Shown here: piece by piece, positions 17,779 through 27,054 of the stretch
How positions within the stretch are numbered: the first letter of the stretch is position 1
Layout of the letters: each line of letters starts with the position of its first letter
NCBI GenBank assembly: GCA_024235995.1
Contig: JACKLI010000001.1
Coordinates: 2,232,001-2,296,000 of the forward strand
DNA from: Burkholderiaceae bacterium
Lineage (GTDB): Bacteria; Pseudomonadota; Gammaproteobacteria; Burkholderiales; Burkholderiaceae_C
DNA: 64,000 nucleotides
Direction: 5' to 3'
Position numbers and translations under genes: made by a program
The notes under the pieces: generated by a model
What the model was told of the DNA's origin: nothing
The model's database searches: none
The model's input: only the letters and a program-made list of their open reading frames with translations

Positions 17779-19338
17779 ATGACCGCCACCCAAGCTCGCT
17801 CGCCGCACGTCATCCGCATGCATGCGGCCGACAACGTGGCCATCGTCGCCAACGTCGGCGGCCTGGAGGCCGGAACCGTGCTGGACGGCGGCCTGACCCT
17901 GCGCGAGCGCGTACCGCAGGCGCACAAGGTGGCGCTGCTCGACCTGCCCGAGGGCGCGCCCGTGCTGCGCTACGGCGTGGCCATCGGCTACGCGCTGCGG
18001 CCGATCGCCGCCGGCAGCTGGGTGCACGAGCGCCTGCTGCGCATGCCCCAGGCACGCTCGCTGGAGGGGCTGCCCAAGGCCAGCGTGCGGCCCCCGCCGC
18101 TGCCGCCGCTGGAGGGCTACACCTTCGAGGGCTACCGCAACCCCGACGGCTCGGTCGGCACGCGCAACCTGCTGGCCATCACCGAGACGGTGCAGTGCGT
18201 GGCCGGCGTGACCGCGTTCGCCATCGAGCGCATCCGCGCCGAGCTGCTGCCCAGGTACCCCCACGTGGACGGCGTGGTGGCGCTGGAGCACAGTTACGGC
18301 TGCGGCGTGGCCATCGACGCGCCGGATGCGCAGGTGCCCATCCGCACCGTGCGCAACCTTGCGCTCAACCCCAATTTCGGCGGCGAGGTGATGGTGGTCA
18401 GCCTGGGCTGCGAGAAGCTGCAGCCGGCGCGCCTGATGCCGCAGGCCGCGGATGCCGGCGCCCAGGCCGAGCCGCCGCTGGACGTCGTGGTGCTGCAGGA
18501 CGAGGCGCACTTGGGCTTCATGGCCATGGTCGAGTCGATCGTGCGCCAGGCCGAGCTGCACCTGAAGCGCCTGGATGCGCGCCGGCGCGTCACGGTGCCG
18601 GCCAGCGAGCTGGTGGTGGGCGTGCAGTGCGGCGGCAGCGACGCCTTCAGCGGCGTTACCGCCAACCCGGCCGTGGGCTTTTGCACCGACCTGCTGGTGC
18701 GCGCCGGCGCCAGCGTGATGTTTTCCGAGGTGACCGAGGTGCGCGACGGCATCGACCAGCTCACGGCCCGCGCCGCCAGCCCCGAGGTGGCCGAGGCCAT
18801 GATCCGCGAGATGGCCTGGTACGACGCCTACCTGCGGCGCGGCGGCGCCGACCGCAGCGCCAACACCACGCCGGGCAACAAGAAGGGCGGCCTGTCCAAC
18901 ATCGTCGAGAAGGCCATGGGCTCGATCGTCAAGTCGGGCTCCGCCTCCATCTCCAACGTGCTGGCGCCGGGCGAGAGGCTGCGCGCCAGGGGCCTGACCT
19001 ATGCCGCCACGCCCGCCAGCGACTTCATCTGCGGCACGCTGCAGATGGCCGCCGGCATGAACCTGCACGTGTTCACCACCGGCCGCGGCACGCCCTACGG
19101 CCTGGCGGCCGTGCCGGTCATCAAGGTCGCCACGCGCACCGCGCTGGCGCAGCGCTGGCACGACCTGATGGACCTCAACGCCGGCCGGATCGCCGACGGC
19201 GAGGCCAGCATCGAGCAGGTGGGCTGGGAGCTGTTTCGGCTGATGCTCGACGTCGCCAGCGGCCGCCAGAAGACCTGGGCCGAGCACTGGAAGCTGCACA
19301 ACGCGCTGGTGCTGTTCAACCCGGCGCCCGTGACCTGA
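17779..19338 (+). CDS. garD: Galactarate dehydratase
   Basis: UxaA/GarD-family dehydratase, 519 aa, giving 5-dehydro-4-deoxyglucarate from galactarate. An N-terminal SAF-like domain (about 10-90) is followed by the catalytic domains with EHSYGCGVAIDAPDA, VSLGCEKLQP, VGVQCGGSDAFSGVTANPA and TPGNKKGGLSNI, which include the metal-binding Cys/His positions. Together with gudD it lets the cluster accept both hexarates. The stop lies 4 bp before the palindromic element at 19343. Confidence 0.94.
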   Translation: MTATQARSPHVIRMHAADNVAIVANVGGLEAGTVLDGGLTLRERVPQAHKVALLDLPEGAPVLRYGVAIGYALRPIAAGSWVHERLLRMPQARSLEGLPKASVRPPPLPPLEGYTFEGYRNPDGSVGTRNLLAITETVQCVAGVTAFAIERIRAELLPRYPHVDGVVALEHSYGCGVAIDAPDAQVPIRTVRNLALNPNFGGEVMVVSLGCEKLQPARLMPQAADAGAQAEPPLDVVVLQDEAHLGFMAMVESIVRQAELHLKRLDARRRVTVPASELVVGVQCGGSDAFSGVTANPAVGFCTDLLVRAGASVMFSEVTEVRDGIDQLTARAASPEVAEAMIREMAWYDAYLRRGGADRSANTTPGNKKGGLSNIVEKAMGSIVKSGSASISNVLAPGERLRARGLTYAATPASDFICGTLQMAAGMNLHVFTTGRGTPYGLAAVPVIKVATRTALAQRWHDLMDLNAGRIADGEASIEQVGWELFRLMLDVASGRQKTWAEHWKLHNALVLFNPAPVT

Positions 19339-19342
19339 GGCA

Positions 19343-19495
19343 ACGCTGAACAAGTCCCATGCGCGTCGCTCATCCCTGATTGGGGCGGTCTGCGGCGTTG
19401 CAAGTGCTCGCGATAGTTCCAGCTATCGCTGCGCTTTGCGCCTTGCATCCCATCCCCAATCAGGGCGCGCGCCATCGCAGGGACTTGTTCAGCGT
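19343..19495. repeat. 153-bp nested palindromic (MITE-like) element
   Basis: Four nested inverted pairs are exact: ACGCTGAACAAGTCCC (19343-19358 with 19480-19495), CCCTGATTGGGG (19374-19385 with 19454-19465), TGCAAG (19399-19404 with 19442-19447) and GCGATAG (19410-19416 with 19423-19429). It sits between two convergent genes and can act as a two-way terminator. Its right end supplies the last codons and TGA of the anti-sigma gene. Confidence 0.85.
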
Positions 19496-20322
19496 CGCCC
19501 AATCTGCTGCGTGCCGGCCGGCTGGGCCGGGGCGTGCTGCAACTGCTCGTACACCACCGTCGCCAGCGCCTGCAGCGCCGGCCGCGGCAGCTCGCCCGTG
19601 ATGGCGTAGCCGAAGCCGCGCTCCACCCAGTAGAAGCTCGCGACCGGCCCCTGCTGGTCGAAGCGGAAGGTCTCGAGCGGCGCGCCGTCCAGCGCGCCCA
19701 GGTACAGGGTGATGCGCTGGCCGGCGGCGTTCTGGTACATGAACTGGGCGCGGGCGCCGTGCTCGCCCGGTAGCAGCCGCCCACCGACCAGCTCGAACCC
19801 CTGGGCCTGCAGGCCGGGCACCGTCAGCGGGCGCGCCAGGCGCTTGGACAGCCATTGCACCAGGTGCTCCTGCTGGTCGGCGGCCACCTCCACGGGGTGG
19901 CGCTGCTCGGGCTGGTAGACGGCGTAGGCCACCGCGGCCTGGCGCACGAACCGCGCCGGCGGCGCGCCTGCGGCGGCCTGCATCGCGCCGCCGGCCTGCT
20001 GCCCGTGCAGGCCCCAGCCAAGGCCGAAGGCCAGCATCCAGCCTGCCGCCATGCCGGCCCATGCCAGCCGGCGCCGCTGCGCGGCCCGTGTGTCGTGCAA
20101 GCGGCCCGCGGCGCCCAGCAAGGCGTCGGGCACGGGGCGGTCCAGCCAGTCGCGGTGCAGCGATTGCAGCGCCTCGCGTTGCTGGCGCCAGGCCTCGGCC
20201 TGCTCGCGCGCCGAGGGATCGAGCGCGGCGTCCACGGCTTCGGCCCGGGCCGCGGGCAGGCGGCCATCGACCAGGGCGTGCAGCTCGTCTTCGTGCAAGG
20301 GGGCGGGGCGGCTGGCGGTCAT
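19489..20322 (-). CDS. Anti-sigma factor (membrane-bound)
   Basis: 277-aa protein with a cytoplasmic helical N-terminus (HEDELHALVDGRLPAARAEA), one membrane helix (about 86-107, LAWAGMAAGWMLAFGLGWGL) and an extracytoplasmic C-terminal domain. This is the layout of RskA/ChrR-like anti-sigma factors, although no zinc Cys/His triad is seen. It follows the sigma gene by 7 bp. Its stop codon and last residues (GRR) are encoded by the right end of the palindromic element at 19343-19495. Confidence 0.85.
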   Translation of the reverse strand: MTASRPAPLHEDELHALVDGRLPAARAEAVDAALDPSAREQAEAWRQQREALQSLHRDWLDRPVPDALLGAAGRLHDTRAAQRRRLAWAGMAAGWMLAFGLGWGLHGQQAGGAMQAAAGAPPARFVRQAAVAYAVYQPEQRHPVEVAADQQEHLVQWLSKRLARPLTVPGLQAQGFELVGGRLLPGEHGARAQFMYQNAAGQRITLYLGALDGAPLETFRFDQQGPVASFYWVERGFGYAITGELPRPALQALATVVYEQLQHAPAQPAGTQQIGRR

Positions 20323-20329
20323 GGCGGCA

Positions 20330-20854
20330 TCACTTCAGGCGGCGCAAGGCCGTGTTGGGGTGGATGGGGCGCTGCGGCGTGCGCGCGGGGGCCTGTTCCA
20401 TCAAGGCCCGCATGCGCTCGCGCGCCCGGGACAGGCGCGACATCACGGTCCCCAGCGGAATGTCCAGCACGCGCGCCACGTCGGCGTAGGCCATGTCCTC
20501 CAGCGTCACCAGCAGCAGCACGGCGCGCTGCTCGGCCGGCAGGCGCTGCAGGCAGCGGTCGAGGTCGATCGCGGTGTCGCCCGCCACGTCCGCCGCGCCG
20601 GCCACGAAAGCCAGCGCCTCGTCGTCCAGCGCCTGCACCGGCACCAGCGTGCGGCGCTGGTTCAGGTACAGGTTGTGCATCAGCGTGAACAGCCAGGCGC
20701 GCAGGTTGCTGCCGCGGCGCCACAGCAGCCATTTGCGGCAGGCGCGCTCCAGCGTGTCCTGCACCAGGTCGTCGGCCGCCCAGGCGTCGCCCGTCAGCGC
20801 GCGCGCATAGCGGCGCAGCCCGGGTAATTGCTCGACGATCTGGGCGGGGCTCAT
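20330..20854 (-). CDS. ECF-type RNA polymerase sigma factor
   Basis: 174-aa group 4 sigma factor. Region 2 (about 8-75) has DLVQDTLERACRKW and AWLFTLMHNLYLNQRR; region 4 (about 100-155) has LPAEQRAVLLLVTLEDMAYA and the recognition helix IPLGTVMSRLSRARERM. It lies directly upstream of its putative anti-sigma gene and downstream of a small secreted protein gene on the same strand. The inducing signal is unknown. Confidence 0.94.
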   Translation of the reverse strand: MSPAQIVEQLPGLRRYARALTGDAWAADDLVQDTLERACRKWLLWRRGSNLRAWLFTLMHNLYLNQRRTLVPVQALDDEALAFVAGAADVAGDTAIDLDRCLQRLPAEQRAVLLLVTLEDMAYADVARVLDIPLGTVMSRLSRARERMRALMEQAPARTPQRPIHPNTALRRLK

Positions 20855-21037
20855 TGGTCAGCTGCGATTCCAGTGGTACGCACTACCCGCAGCGCATGAG
20901 ACCCCAAGAGCCGAAAGGCCGCGGAGCAGGCCATGCGCGTAAGCCCCTGGTCGGGGTTCCCCCGACCAGAGGGCGTGCCCCCTTGCAGGGGGAAGGCGCA
21001 ACAACGCGCAGCGTGTGGAGACTGGGGGTGGGTCATT
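20855..21037. repeat. Repeat-like spacer with strong hairpins upstream of the sigma gene
   Basis: No gene seen. CTGGTCGGGG (20947-20956) pairs exactly with 20960-20969 over a 3-nt loop, and GCCCCCTTGCAGGGGG forms a second hairpin. The composition (CCCTTGCAGGGGGAAGG, then GGGGGTGGGTCA) resembles intergenic repeats I recall from Comamonadaceae. The hairpins could terminate the gene at 21038-21403 and leave the sigma gene with its own promoter. Confidence 0.5.
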
Positions 21038-21403
21038 TCATGGTGTGGCGGTGTGCCACAGGTTGATCTTGCCGTCGCCGCCCTTGTCGCCTGGCTTGGT
21101 GTCCTGGGCCCAGTAGTACAGCGGCTTGCCCTTGTAGGCCACCTGCTTGGCGCCGCCATCGCGCTCGATCAGGCTGTAGCCGTCGCCACTGGGCGCCGTG
21201 GTGGCGGTCAGGGGCGGCCAGTTGGTGGCGCAGCCGTCGTTGCAGGCCGACTTGCCGCTGCCCGCCACGTCCTTGTCGAAGGTGTAGAGCGTCATGCCGG
21301 TGGGGCCGACGAGGGCGCCGTCGTGGACGCTCACCTGGGCCTGGGCCAGGGCAGGCCCGCCGGCCACGGCGAGGGCGACGAGCAGGGTTTTGAAGGGGGT
21401 CAT
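21038..21403 (-). CDS. Small secreted COG4315-like repeat protein
   Basis: 121-aa exported protein: signal peptide MTPFKTLLVALAVAGGPALA, then two Yx(F/W)xxD-type repeats, LYTFDKD and LYYWAQD, with a CNDGCATNWPPL segment between them, as in the 'secreted repeat of unknown function' family. I use the ATG at 21403 because the signal peptide begins there; the longer frame adds 19 unlikely residues. Such proteins are often encoded beside ECF sigma/anti-sigma pairs, as here. Function unknown. Confidence 0.85.
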   Translation of the reverse strand: MTPFKTLLVALAVAGGPALAQAQVSVHDGALVGPTGMTLYTFDKDVAGSGKSACNDGCATNWPPLTATTAPSGDGYSLIERDGGAKQVAYKGKPLYYWAQDTKPGDKGGDGKINLWHTATP

Positions 21404-21499
21404 GGTGTTCTCCGTTCGAGTGTCGGCGTGCGTGATTGCGGCCTGACGGGAGATGAACACCGGGGACTGGGCTTTTATTCCACGGCCCGAGAAAAAAAT

Positions 21500-21979
21500 T
21501 CAGCGATGCCGGCTCTTGAGCGCCCGCTCCACCTCGCGCTTGCCTTCGCGCTCCCGGATGGTGTCGCGCTTGTCGTGCGTGGCTTTGCCTTTGGCCAGCG
21601 CGATCTCGCACTTCACGCGGCCGTTCTTCCAGTGCAGGTTGATGGGCACCAGGGTGTAGCCCTTTTGCTCCACCTTGCCGATCAGCCGCTGGATCTCGTC
21701 CTTCTTCATCAGCAGCTTCTTGGTGCGGGCCGAGTCGGCGCGCACGTGGGTGCTGGCGGTGCCCAGCGGGTTGATCTGGCAGCCGATGACGAACAGCTCG
21801 CCGCCCCGGATCACCACGTAGCCGTCGGTCAGCTGCGCCTTGCCGGCGCGCAGGGCCTTCACCTCCCAGCCTTCCAGCACCATGCCGGCCTCGAAGCGTT
21901 CCTCGAAGAAGTAGTTGAACGCGGCCTTCTTGTTCTGGGCAATGACCGGGTTGGTGGAAGCGGGTTTTTTCGTCGCCAT
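21500..21979 (-). CDS. smpB: SsrA-binding protein SmpB
   Basis: Binds tmRNA and brings it to stalled ribosomes in trans-translation. The 159-aa protein has NKKAAFNYFFEERFEAGMVL, EGWEVKALRAGKAQL, the basic ARTKKLLMKKDEI segment and the Lys/Arg-rich tail (KATHDKRDTIREREGKREVE). The start at 21979 (MATKKPASTNP) fits the family length. Divergent from ratA. The tmRNA gene itself is not in the window. Confidence 0.97.
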   Translation of the reverse strand: MATKKPASTNPVIAQNKKAAFNYFFEERFEAGMVLEGWEVKALRAGKAQLTDGYVVIRGGELFVIGCQINPLGTASTHVRADSARTKKLLMKKDEIQRLIGKVEQKGYTLVPINLHWKNGRVKCEIALAKGKATHDKRDTIREREGKREVERALKSRHR

Positions 21980-22039
21980 CGGGGCAATATGAGGGGTCTG
22001 CCGCGGCTTGCAAGCGGCGCCGGCGCGCGGACTGCACCT

Positions 22040-22045
22040 TAAAAT
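22040..22045 (+). promoter_or_regulatory. -10-like hexamer upstream of ratA
   Basis: TAAAAT about 20 nt before the ratA ATG, in the smpB/ratA divergent gap, with AGGAG just after it. No matching -35 box. Confidence 0.3.
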
Positions 22046-22065
22046 CAGGAGCAATCGCGCATTCT

Positions 22066-22518
22066 ATGAAATCCGTCCACAAGTCCGTCCTGATCTGGTA
22101 CACGCCGGCCGAGATGTACGCGCTGGTCACCGACGTGGCGCGCTACCCCGAGTTTCTGCCCTGGTGCAGCCACGCGCGCGTGCTGTCCGAGACCGAGACG
22201 GGCATGACCGCCGAGGTCGGGATCGCCCTCAAGGGCGTCAAGCAGAGCTTCACCACCCGCAACGAGCACGTGCCCGACCGCGAGGTGCGCCTGCACCTGG
22301 TCGACGGCCCGTTCTCGCGGCTGGAGGGCGACTGGCGCTTCACCCCGCTGGGCGACGGCACGCAGCGGGCCTGCCGCGTCGACCTGAAGCTGGACTACGG
22401 CTTTTCCAGCACGTTGCTGGCGGCCGTGGTGGGCCCCGTGTTTGACCGCATCGCCGCCAGCATGGTGGATGCCTTCGTCAAGCGCGCCGAGCAGGTGTAC
22501 GGCGCCGCCGCGGTGTGA
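22066..22518 (+). CDS. ratA: RatA-like START/COQ10-domain protein
   Basis: 150-aa polyketide-cyclase/START-like protein (RatA/COQ10 family). Seen: VTDVARYPEFLPWCSHARVL near the N-terminus and FDRIAASMVDAFVKRAEQVYG at the end. In E. coli RatA is reported to block 70S assembly, while the mitochondrial homologue Coq10 binds ubiquinone; the smpB-ratA-rnfH grouping is widely conserved. Its stop overlaps the next gene by TGATG. Confidence 0.92.
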   Translation: MKSVHKSVLIWYTPAEMYALVTDVARYPEFLPWCSHARVLSETETGMTAEVGIALKGVKQSFTTRNEHVPDREVRLHLVDGPFSRLEGDWRFTPLGDGTQRACRVDLKLDYGFSSTLLAAVVGPVFDRIAASMVDAFVKRAEQVYGAAAV

Positions 22519-22841
22519 TGGCCGGATCGATCTCGGTGCTGCTGGTGCGCGCACCCGGCCCGCGGCAGGTGGAGCAGCGCGCCCTGCGCCTGCCCGCGGG
22601 CAGCACGCTGGGACAAGCCCTGGCGGCCGCGGGCTGGCCGGCGCCAGGCGCCGCCGACGTGGGCATCTGGGGCCGCCGGGCGCCGCTGGATCGGCCGTTG
22701 TGCGACGGCGACCGGGTGGAGCTGTACCGGCCGCTGAAGGTGGACCCGAAGGTGGCCCGGCGCGAGCGCTTCGGCCGCCAGGGTGCGCGCACGGCGGGGC
22801 TGTTTGCCCGCCGGCGCCCCGGTGCCAAGCCCGGGTACTGA
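22518..22841 (+). CDS. rnfH: RnfH-family (UPF0125) protein
   Basis: 107-aa ubiquitin-like beta-grasp protein of the RnfH/RatB family (LRLPAGSTLGQALAAAGW, VGIWGRRAPLDRPLCDGDRV, ELYRPLKVDPKVARRERF). I prefer the ATG at 22518, which overlaps the ratA stop; a GTG three bases earlier is possible. Function unclear; paired with RatA in most genomes. Confidence 0.9.
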   Translation: MAGSISVLLVRAPGPRQVEQRALRLPAGSTLGQALAAAGWPAPGAADVGIWGRRAPLDRPLCDGDRVELYRPLKVDPKVARRERFGRQGARTAGLFARRRPGAKPGY

Positions 22842-22849
22842 AAAAGGAA

Positions 22850-22869
22850 AACGGCCCGGTGGGGCCGTT
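22850..22869. terminator. Bidirectional terminator between rnfH and the DUF4124 gene
   Basis: AACGGCCC (22850-22857) pairs with GGGCCGTT (22862-22869) over a 4-nt loop. On the minus strand it is followed by TTTTCCTTTTT, a good U-tract for the convergent gene; the plus side has only a short T run. Confidence 0.8.
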
Positions 22870-22893
22870 GGCTTTCCATGGCGGGCCGAGGCG

Positions 22894-23403
22894 CTACTTG
22901 CAGCTGGCGGCGATGATCTCGTTGACGCGCTTGAGTTCGGCCGCGCGCTGCGCGTCGTCCAGCACCTCGCGCTCGCCCTGGGCGTTGACGCGGGCCATGC
23001 GCATGCCCGAGTCCAGCGTGGCCTTGGCGCCCTGGGCGCGCTTGCAGTTGTCGGCGCGAGCAGCGGCCTGACGCGCCTCGTCGGCCTTTTGCTTGGCGGC
23101 GTCGGCCGCCTCGGCCTGCTTTTTCTTGTCGTCCAGCGCCTTGTCGACGCCCGGCGCCGGGGCCTTGCCGGCCGTCGCCGTTGCCGATGCCGCCGGCATG
23201 GCAGCCTCGGCCGCGGCGGGTGCGGCGGCCAGCGCGGCGCCGCCGCGCGGCTGCGACAGGATGTTCTTGACCGGGATGTCAGCCGGCGGCGCGCGGTCGC
23301 TGAACACGCGGCGGCCGTCCTTGTCGATCCACTGGTACTGCGCCACGGCCGACAGGCTGGCCAGCAGCAAGCCGGCGAGGAGGAGGGGGCGATGCAAGGT
23401 CAT
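22894..23403 (-). CDS. DUF4124-domain periplasmic protein
   Basis: 169-aa exported protein: signal peptide MTLHRPLLLAGLLLASLSAV, then the DUF4124 core YQWIDKDGRRVFSDRAPPAD, an Ala/Pro-rich linker and a Lys/Ala/Glu-rich coiled-coil segment (about 90-125), ending in a conserved-looking CKRAQGAK...CK region. Function unknown. Divergent from guaB. Confidence 0.88.
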   Translation of the reverse strand: MTLHRPLLLAGLLLASLSAVAQYQWIDKDGRRVFSDRAPPADIPVKNILSQPRGGAALAAAPAAAEAAMPAASATATAGKAPAPGVDKALDDKKKQAEAADAAKQKADEARQAAARADNCKRAQGAKATLDSGMRMARVNAQGEREVLDDAQRAAELKRVNEIIAASCK

Positions 23404-23520
23404 GGGGTGCCCAGTTTAGCGGCAGGTGACGAAAAGTTGCACAAGGGTACAAGCCTATGGGGCCTCGGGAGCGGCGAGTGTGTCGAATTGGGCACGAAAA
23501 TGGACCGGCAAGCGCTTCGG

Positions 23521-23526
23521 TACAAT
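23521..23526 (+). promoter_or_regulatory. -10-like hexamer upstream of guaB
   Basis: TACAAT, 20 bp before the guaB ATG, followed by TTTTTTGGAGCAAACC containing the ribosome site GGAG. The -35 region is poor. Confidence 0.4.
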
Positions 23527-23545
23527 CCGTTTTTTGGAGCAAACC

Positions 23546-25014
<1,469 letters not shown>

Positions 25015-25015
<1 letters not shown>

Positions 25016-25767
25016 TGCCGGGCGCCCGCCACCCGCGCGTGGACGCCCTGCGCGGGCTGGCGCTGGTGTCGATGACGGCGTACCACTTCGCCTTCGACCT
25101 GAACCACTTCGGGTATATCCGGCAGAACTTCTACGACGACCCGCTGTGGACGCTGCAGCGCACGGCCATCGTCAGCCTGTTCCTGTTCACGGCCGGCCTG
25201 GGCCAGGTGCTGGCGGTGCAGGCGGGGCAGGGCTGGCGGCGCTTTGGGCGGCGCTGGGGGCAGGTCGCGGCCTGCGCGGCGCTGGTGTCGCTGGGCTCGT
25301 GGTGGATGTTTCCGCGCAGCTGGATCAGCTTCGGTGTGCTGCACGGCATGGCGGTGATGCTGCTGCTGGTGCGTGCCGGTTTGCAAGGGCGCGCCCTGCG
25401 CGGCGCCTGGCCCTGGCTGCTGGGCCTGGTGCTGATTGCCGCCGCGCCGCTGCTGGGCCAGTGGGCCGCCGCCCAGGCCCCGCCCGCGCTGGCGGCGGCG
25501 CTGGACGGCCGCTGGCTGAACGGCCTGGGCGTGGTCACGCACAAGCCCGTCACCGAGGACTACGTGCCGCTGCTGCCCTGGCTGGGCGTGATGCTGCTGG
25601 GCGTGGGCGCGGCGCGGGCGCTGCCGCAAGCGTGGCTGGGCGGGCCGGTGGGGCCGGTCGGCCGCGGCCTGGCGCGGCTGGGGCGCCACAGCCTGGCGTA
25701 CTACATGCTGCACCAGCCGGTGCTGATCGGCGCGCTGATGGGGTGGGGTGCACTGCGCGGTTTTTAA
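25015..25767 (+). CDS. DUF1624 / heparan-alpha-glucosaminide acetyltransferase-like membrane protein
   Basis: 250-aa multi-pass membrane protein. Begins RHPRVDALRGLALVSMTAYHFAFDLNHFG, the DUF1624 signature, followed by about seven hydrophobic segments and the C-terminal ARLGRHSLAYYMLHQPVLIG. Translationally coupled to guaB. Related proteins move acetyl groups across membranes; the substrate here is unknown. Confidence 0.88.
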
Positions 25768-25822
25768 GCCCAATCGGGCTCTGGCCGGCAACCCATCTGC
25801 GCAAGCAGCTATCAAAACAAAA
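25761..25822 (+). repeat. Family A repeat, intergenic after the DUF1624 gene
   Basis: CCCAATCGGGCTCTGGCCGG and GCGCAAGCAGCTATCAAAAC half-sites. It overlaps the DUF1624 stop codon (TAA at 25765-25767), and its A-rich 3' end provides the U-tract of the adjoining ppiC terminator. Confidence 0.85.
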
Positions 25823-25852
25823 GCGGGCAGGCTGCTTGCGCAACCTGCCCGC
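25823..25852 (-). terminator. Rho-independent terminator of the ppiC operon
   Basis: GCGGGCAGG (25823-25831) pairs with CCTGCCCGC (25844-25852); the minus strand then reads TTTTGTTTT, contributed by the neighbouring family A repeat. Confidence 0.8.
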
Positions 25853-25877
25853 CGTGCCTGGGTGAGGCTGAGGAGGC

Positions 25878-26696
25878 TTACTCGACCTTGGCCTTCTCGC
25901 GCAGCTCCTGCTGGTACTTGGCCAGCTGCTGCTGCTCCATCTGCTGCTTGAGCTGGGCCTTGACGGCGTCGAAGGGCGGGGGCTCGGGCGCCTTGGCGTC
26001 GCGCTCGTCCTCGAGCTGGATCACGTGGTAGCCGAACTGGGTCTTGACCGGCGCGTCCGTGGTCTGGCCCTTCTTCAGCTTGGCCAGCGCGGCGCCGAAC
26101 TCGGGCACGTAGGTGCTGGCCGGGGCCCAGCCCAGCTCGCCGCCGTTGGCGCCCGAGCCGGTGTCCTTGGACTGCTTCTTGGCGATGTCCTCGAACTTGC
26201 CGCCTTTCTTGAGCTGGGCGATGATGTCCTTGGCGTCGCCTTCCTTCTCGACCAGGATGTGGCGCGCCTTGTATTCCTTGGTGCCGGCGGCTGGCGCCTG
26301 GGCCTTGATCAGCTTGTCGTACTCGGCCTTGGCCTGCTCGTCGCTGATCGGATGCTTCTTGGCGTAGTCGGCGAACAGCTCGCCGATCAGCACGCTCTGG
26401 CGCGCCAGGTCCATCTTGGCCTTGAAGTCGGGCGTGGCCTGCAGGCCCAGCTTCTCGGCCTCCTGCATGAACACCTCGCGCGCGACGACCTCGTCGCGCA
26501 GCTGGTTCTGCACCTCGGGCGGCACGGGCTGGCCGGTGCGCGCGGCCTGGGCCCTGATCTGCGTCTCCAGCGCGTCCAGGCGCGCCTTGGGCACCGGTTT
26601 GCCGTTGACGATGGCGACGTTTTGGGCCATGGCCGGCAGCGCGACGGCGCCCGCCAGCAGGCCGGCCGCGCAGGCGGCCAGAAGCTGTTTTTTCAT
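25878..26696 (-). CDS. Parvulin-type periplasmic peptidyl-prolyl isomerase
   Basis: 272-aa PpiC/PrsA-like foldase. Signal peptide MKKQLLAACAAGLLAGAVAL before a cut after PAMA, a helical SurA-N-like domain (about 25-125), and a parvulin domain (about 140-240: YKARHILVEKEGDAKDIIAQ, GGELGWAPASTYVPEFGAAL, FGYHVIQLED). I use the ATG at 26696, where the signal peptide starts. Last gene of the selO-msrB-yciB-bolA-ppiC run, 61 bp after bolA. Confidence 0.93.
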   Translation of the reverse strand: MKKQLLAACAAGLLAGAVALPAMAQNVAIVNGKPVPKARLDALETQIRAQAARTGQPVPPEVQNQLRDEVVAREVFMQEAEKLGLQATPDFKAKMDLARQSVLIGELFADYAKKHPISDEQAKAEYDKLIKAQAPAAGTKEYKARHILVEKEGDAKDIIAQLKKGGKFEDIAKKQSKDTGSGANGGELGWAPASTYVPEFGAALAKLKKGQTTDAPVKTQFGYHVIQLEDERDAKAPEPPPFDAVKAQLKQQMEQQQLAKYQQELREKAKVE

Positions 26697-26757
26697 GGTT
26701 GCAGTGAGAACAAGGAAATCCCGGACGGGACGAGAGAGAAGGAAACGAACGTGGGCC

Positions 26758-27054
26758 TCAACCCGTGGCCTCGATGGCCAGGGCATGCACCCCTTGCCGG
26801 TCGATGAAGTCCTGCAGGGCATCATACACAAGGCGATGGCGCGCCACGCGCGGCAGCCCGGCCAAGGCCGCCGCCGTGATGCGAACCCGGAAATGCGTGC
26901 CGAATCCGGTGCCGTTGGCGCCGGCATGGCCTTCGTGCTGCCAGCTTTCATCCAGCACTTCGAGCGCGCTGGGCGCAAAGCGTTCACGCAGGCAGGCCTG
27001 CATCTGCCCGGCCAGGGCGGGCATGGGGGTGCCGGTGGTGGCGACGCGGTTCAT
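26758..27054 (-). CDS. bolA: BolA-family protein
   Basis: 98-aa BolA protein, a partner of monothiol glutaredoxins in iron-sulfur handling. Seen: the family stretch HEGHAGANGTGFGTHFRVRI and the helix-turn region LPRVARHRLVYDALQDFI. The His residues used for cluster binding are present (HEGH and the C-terminal VHALAIEA). Overlaps the yciB stop by ATGA. Confidence 0.92.
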   Translation of the reverse strand: MNRVATTGTPMPALAGQMQACLRERFAPSALEVLDESWQHEGHAGANGTGFGTHFRVRITAAALAGLPRVARHRLVYDALQDFIDRQGVHALAIEATG

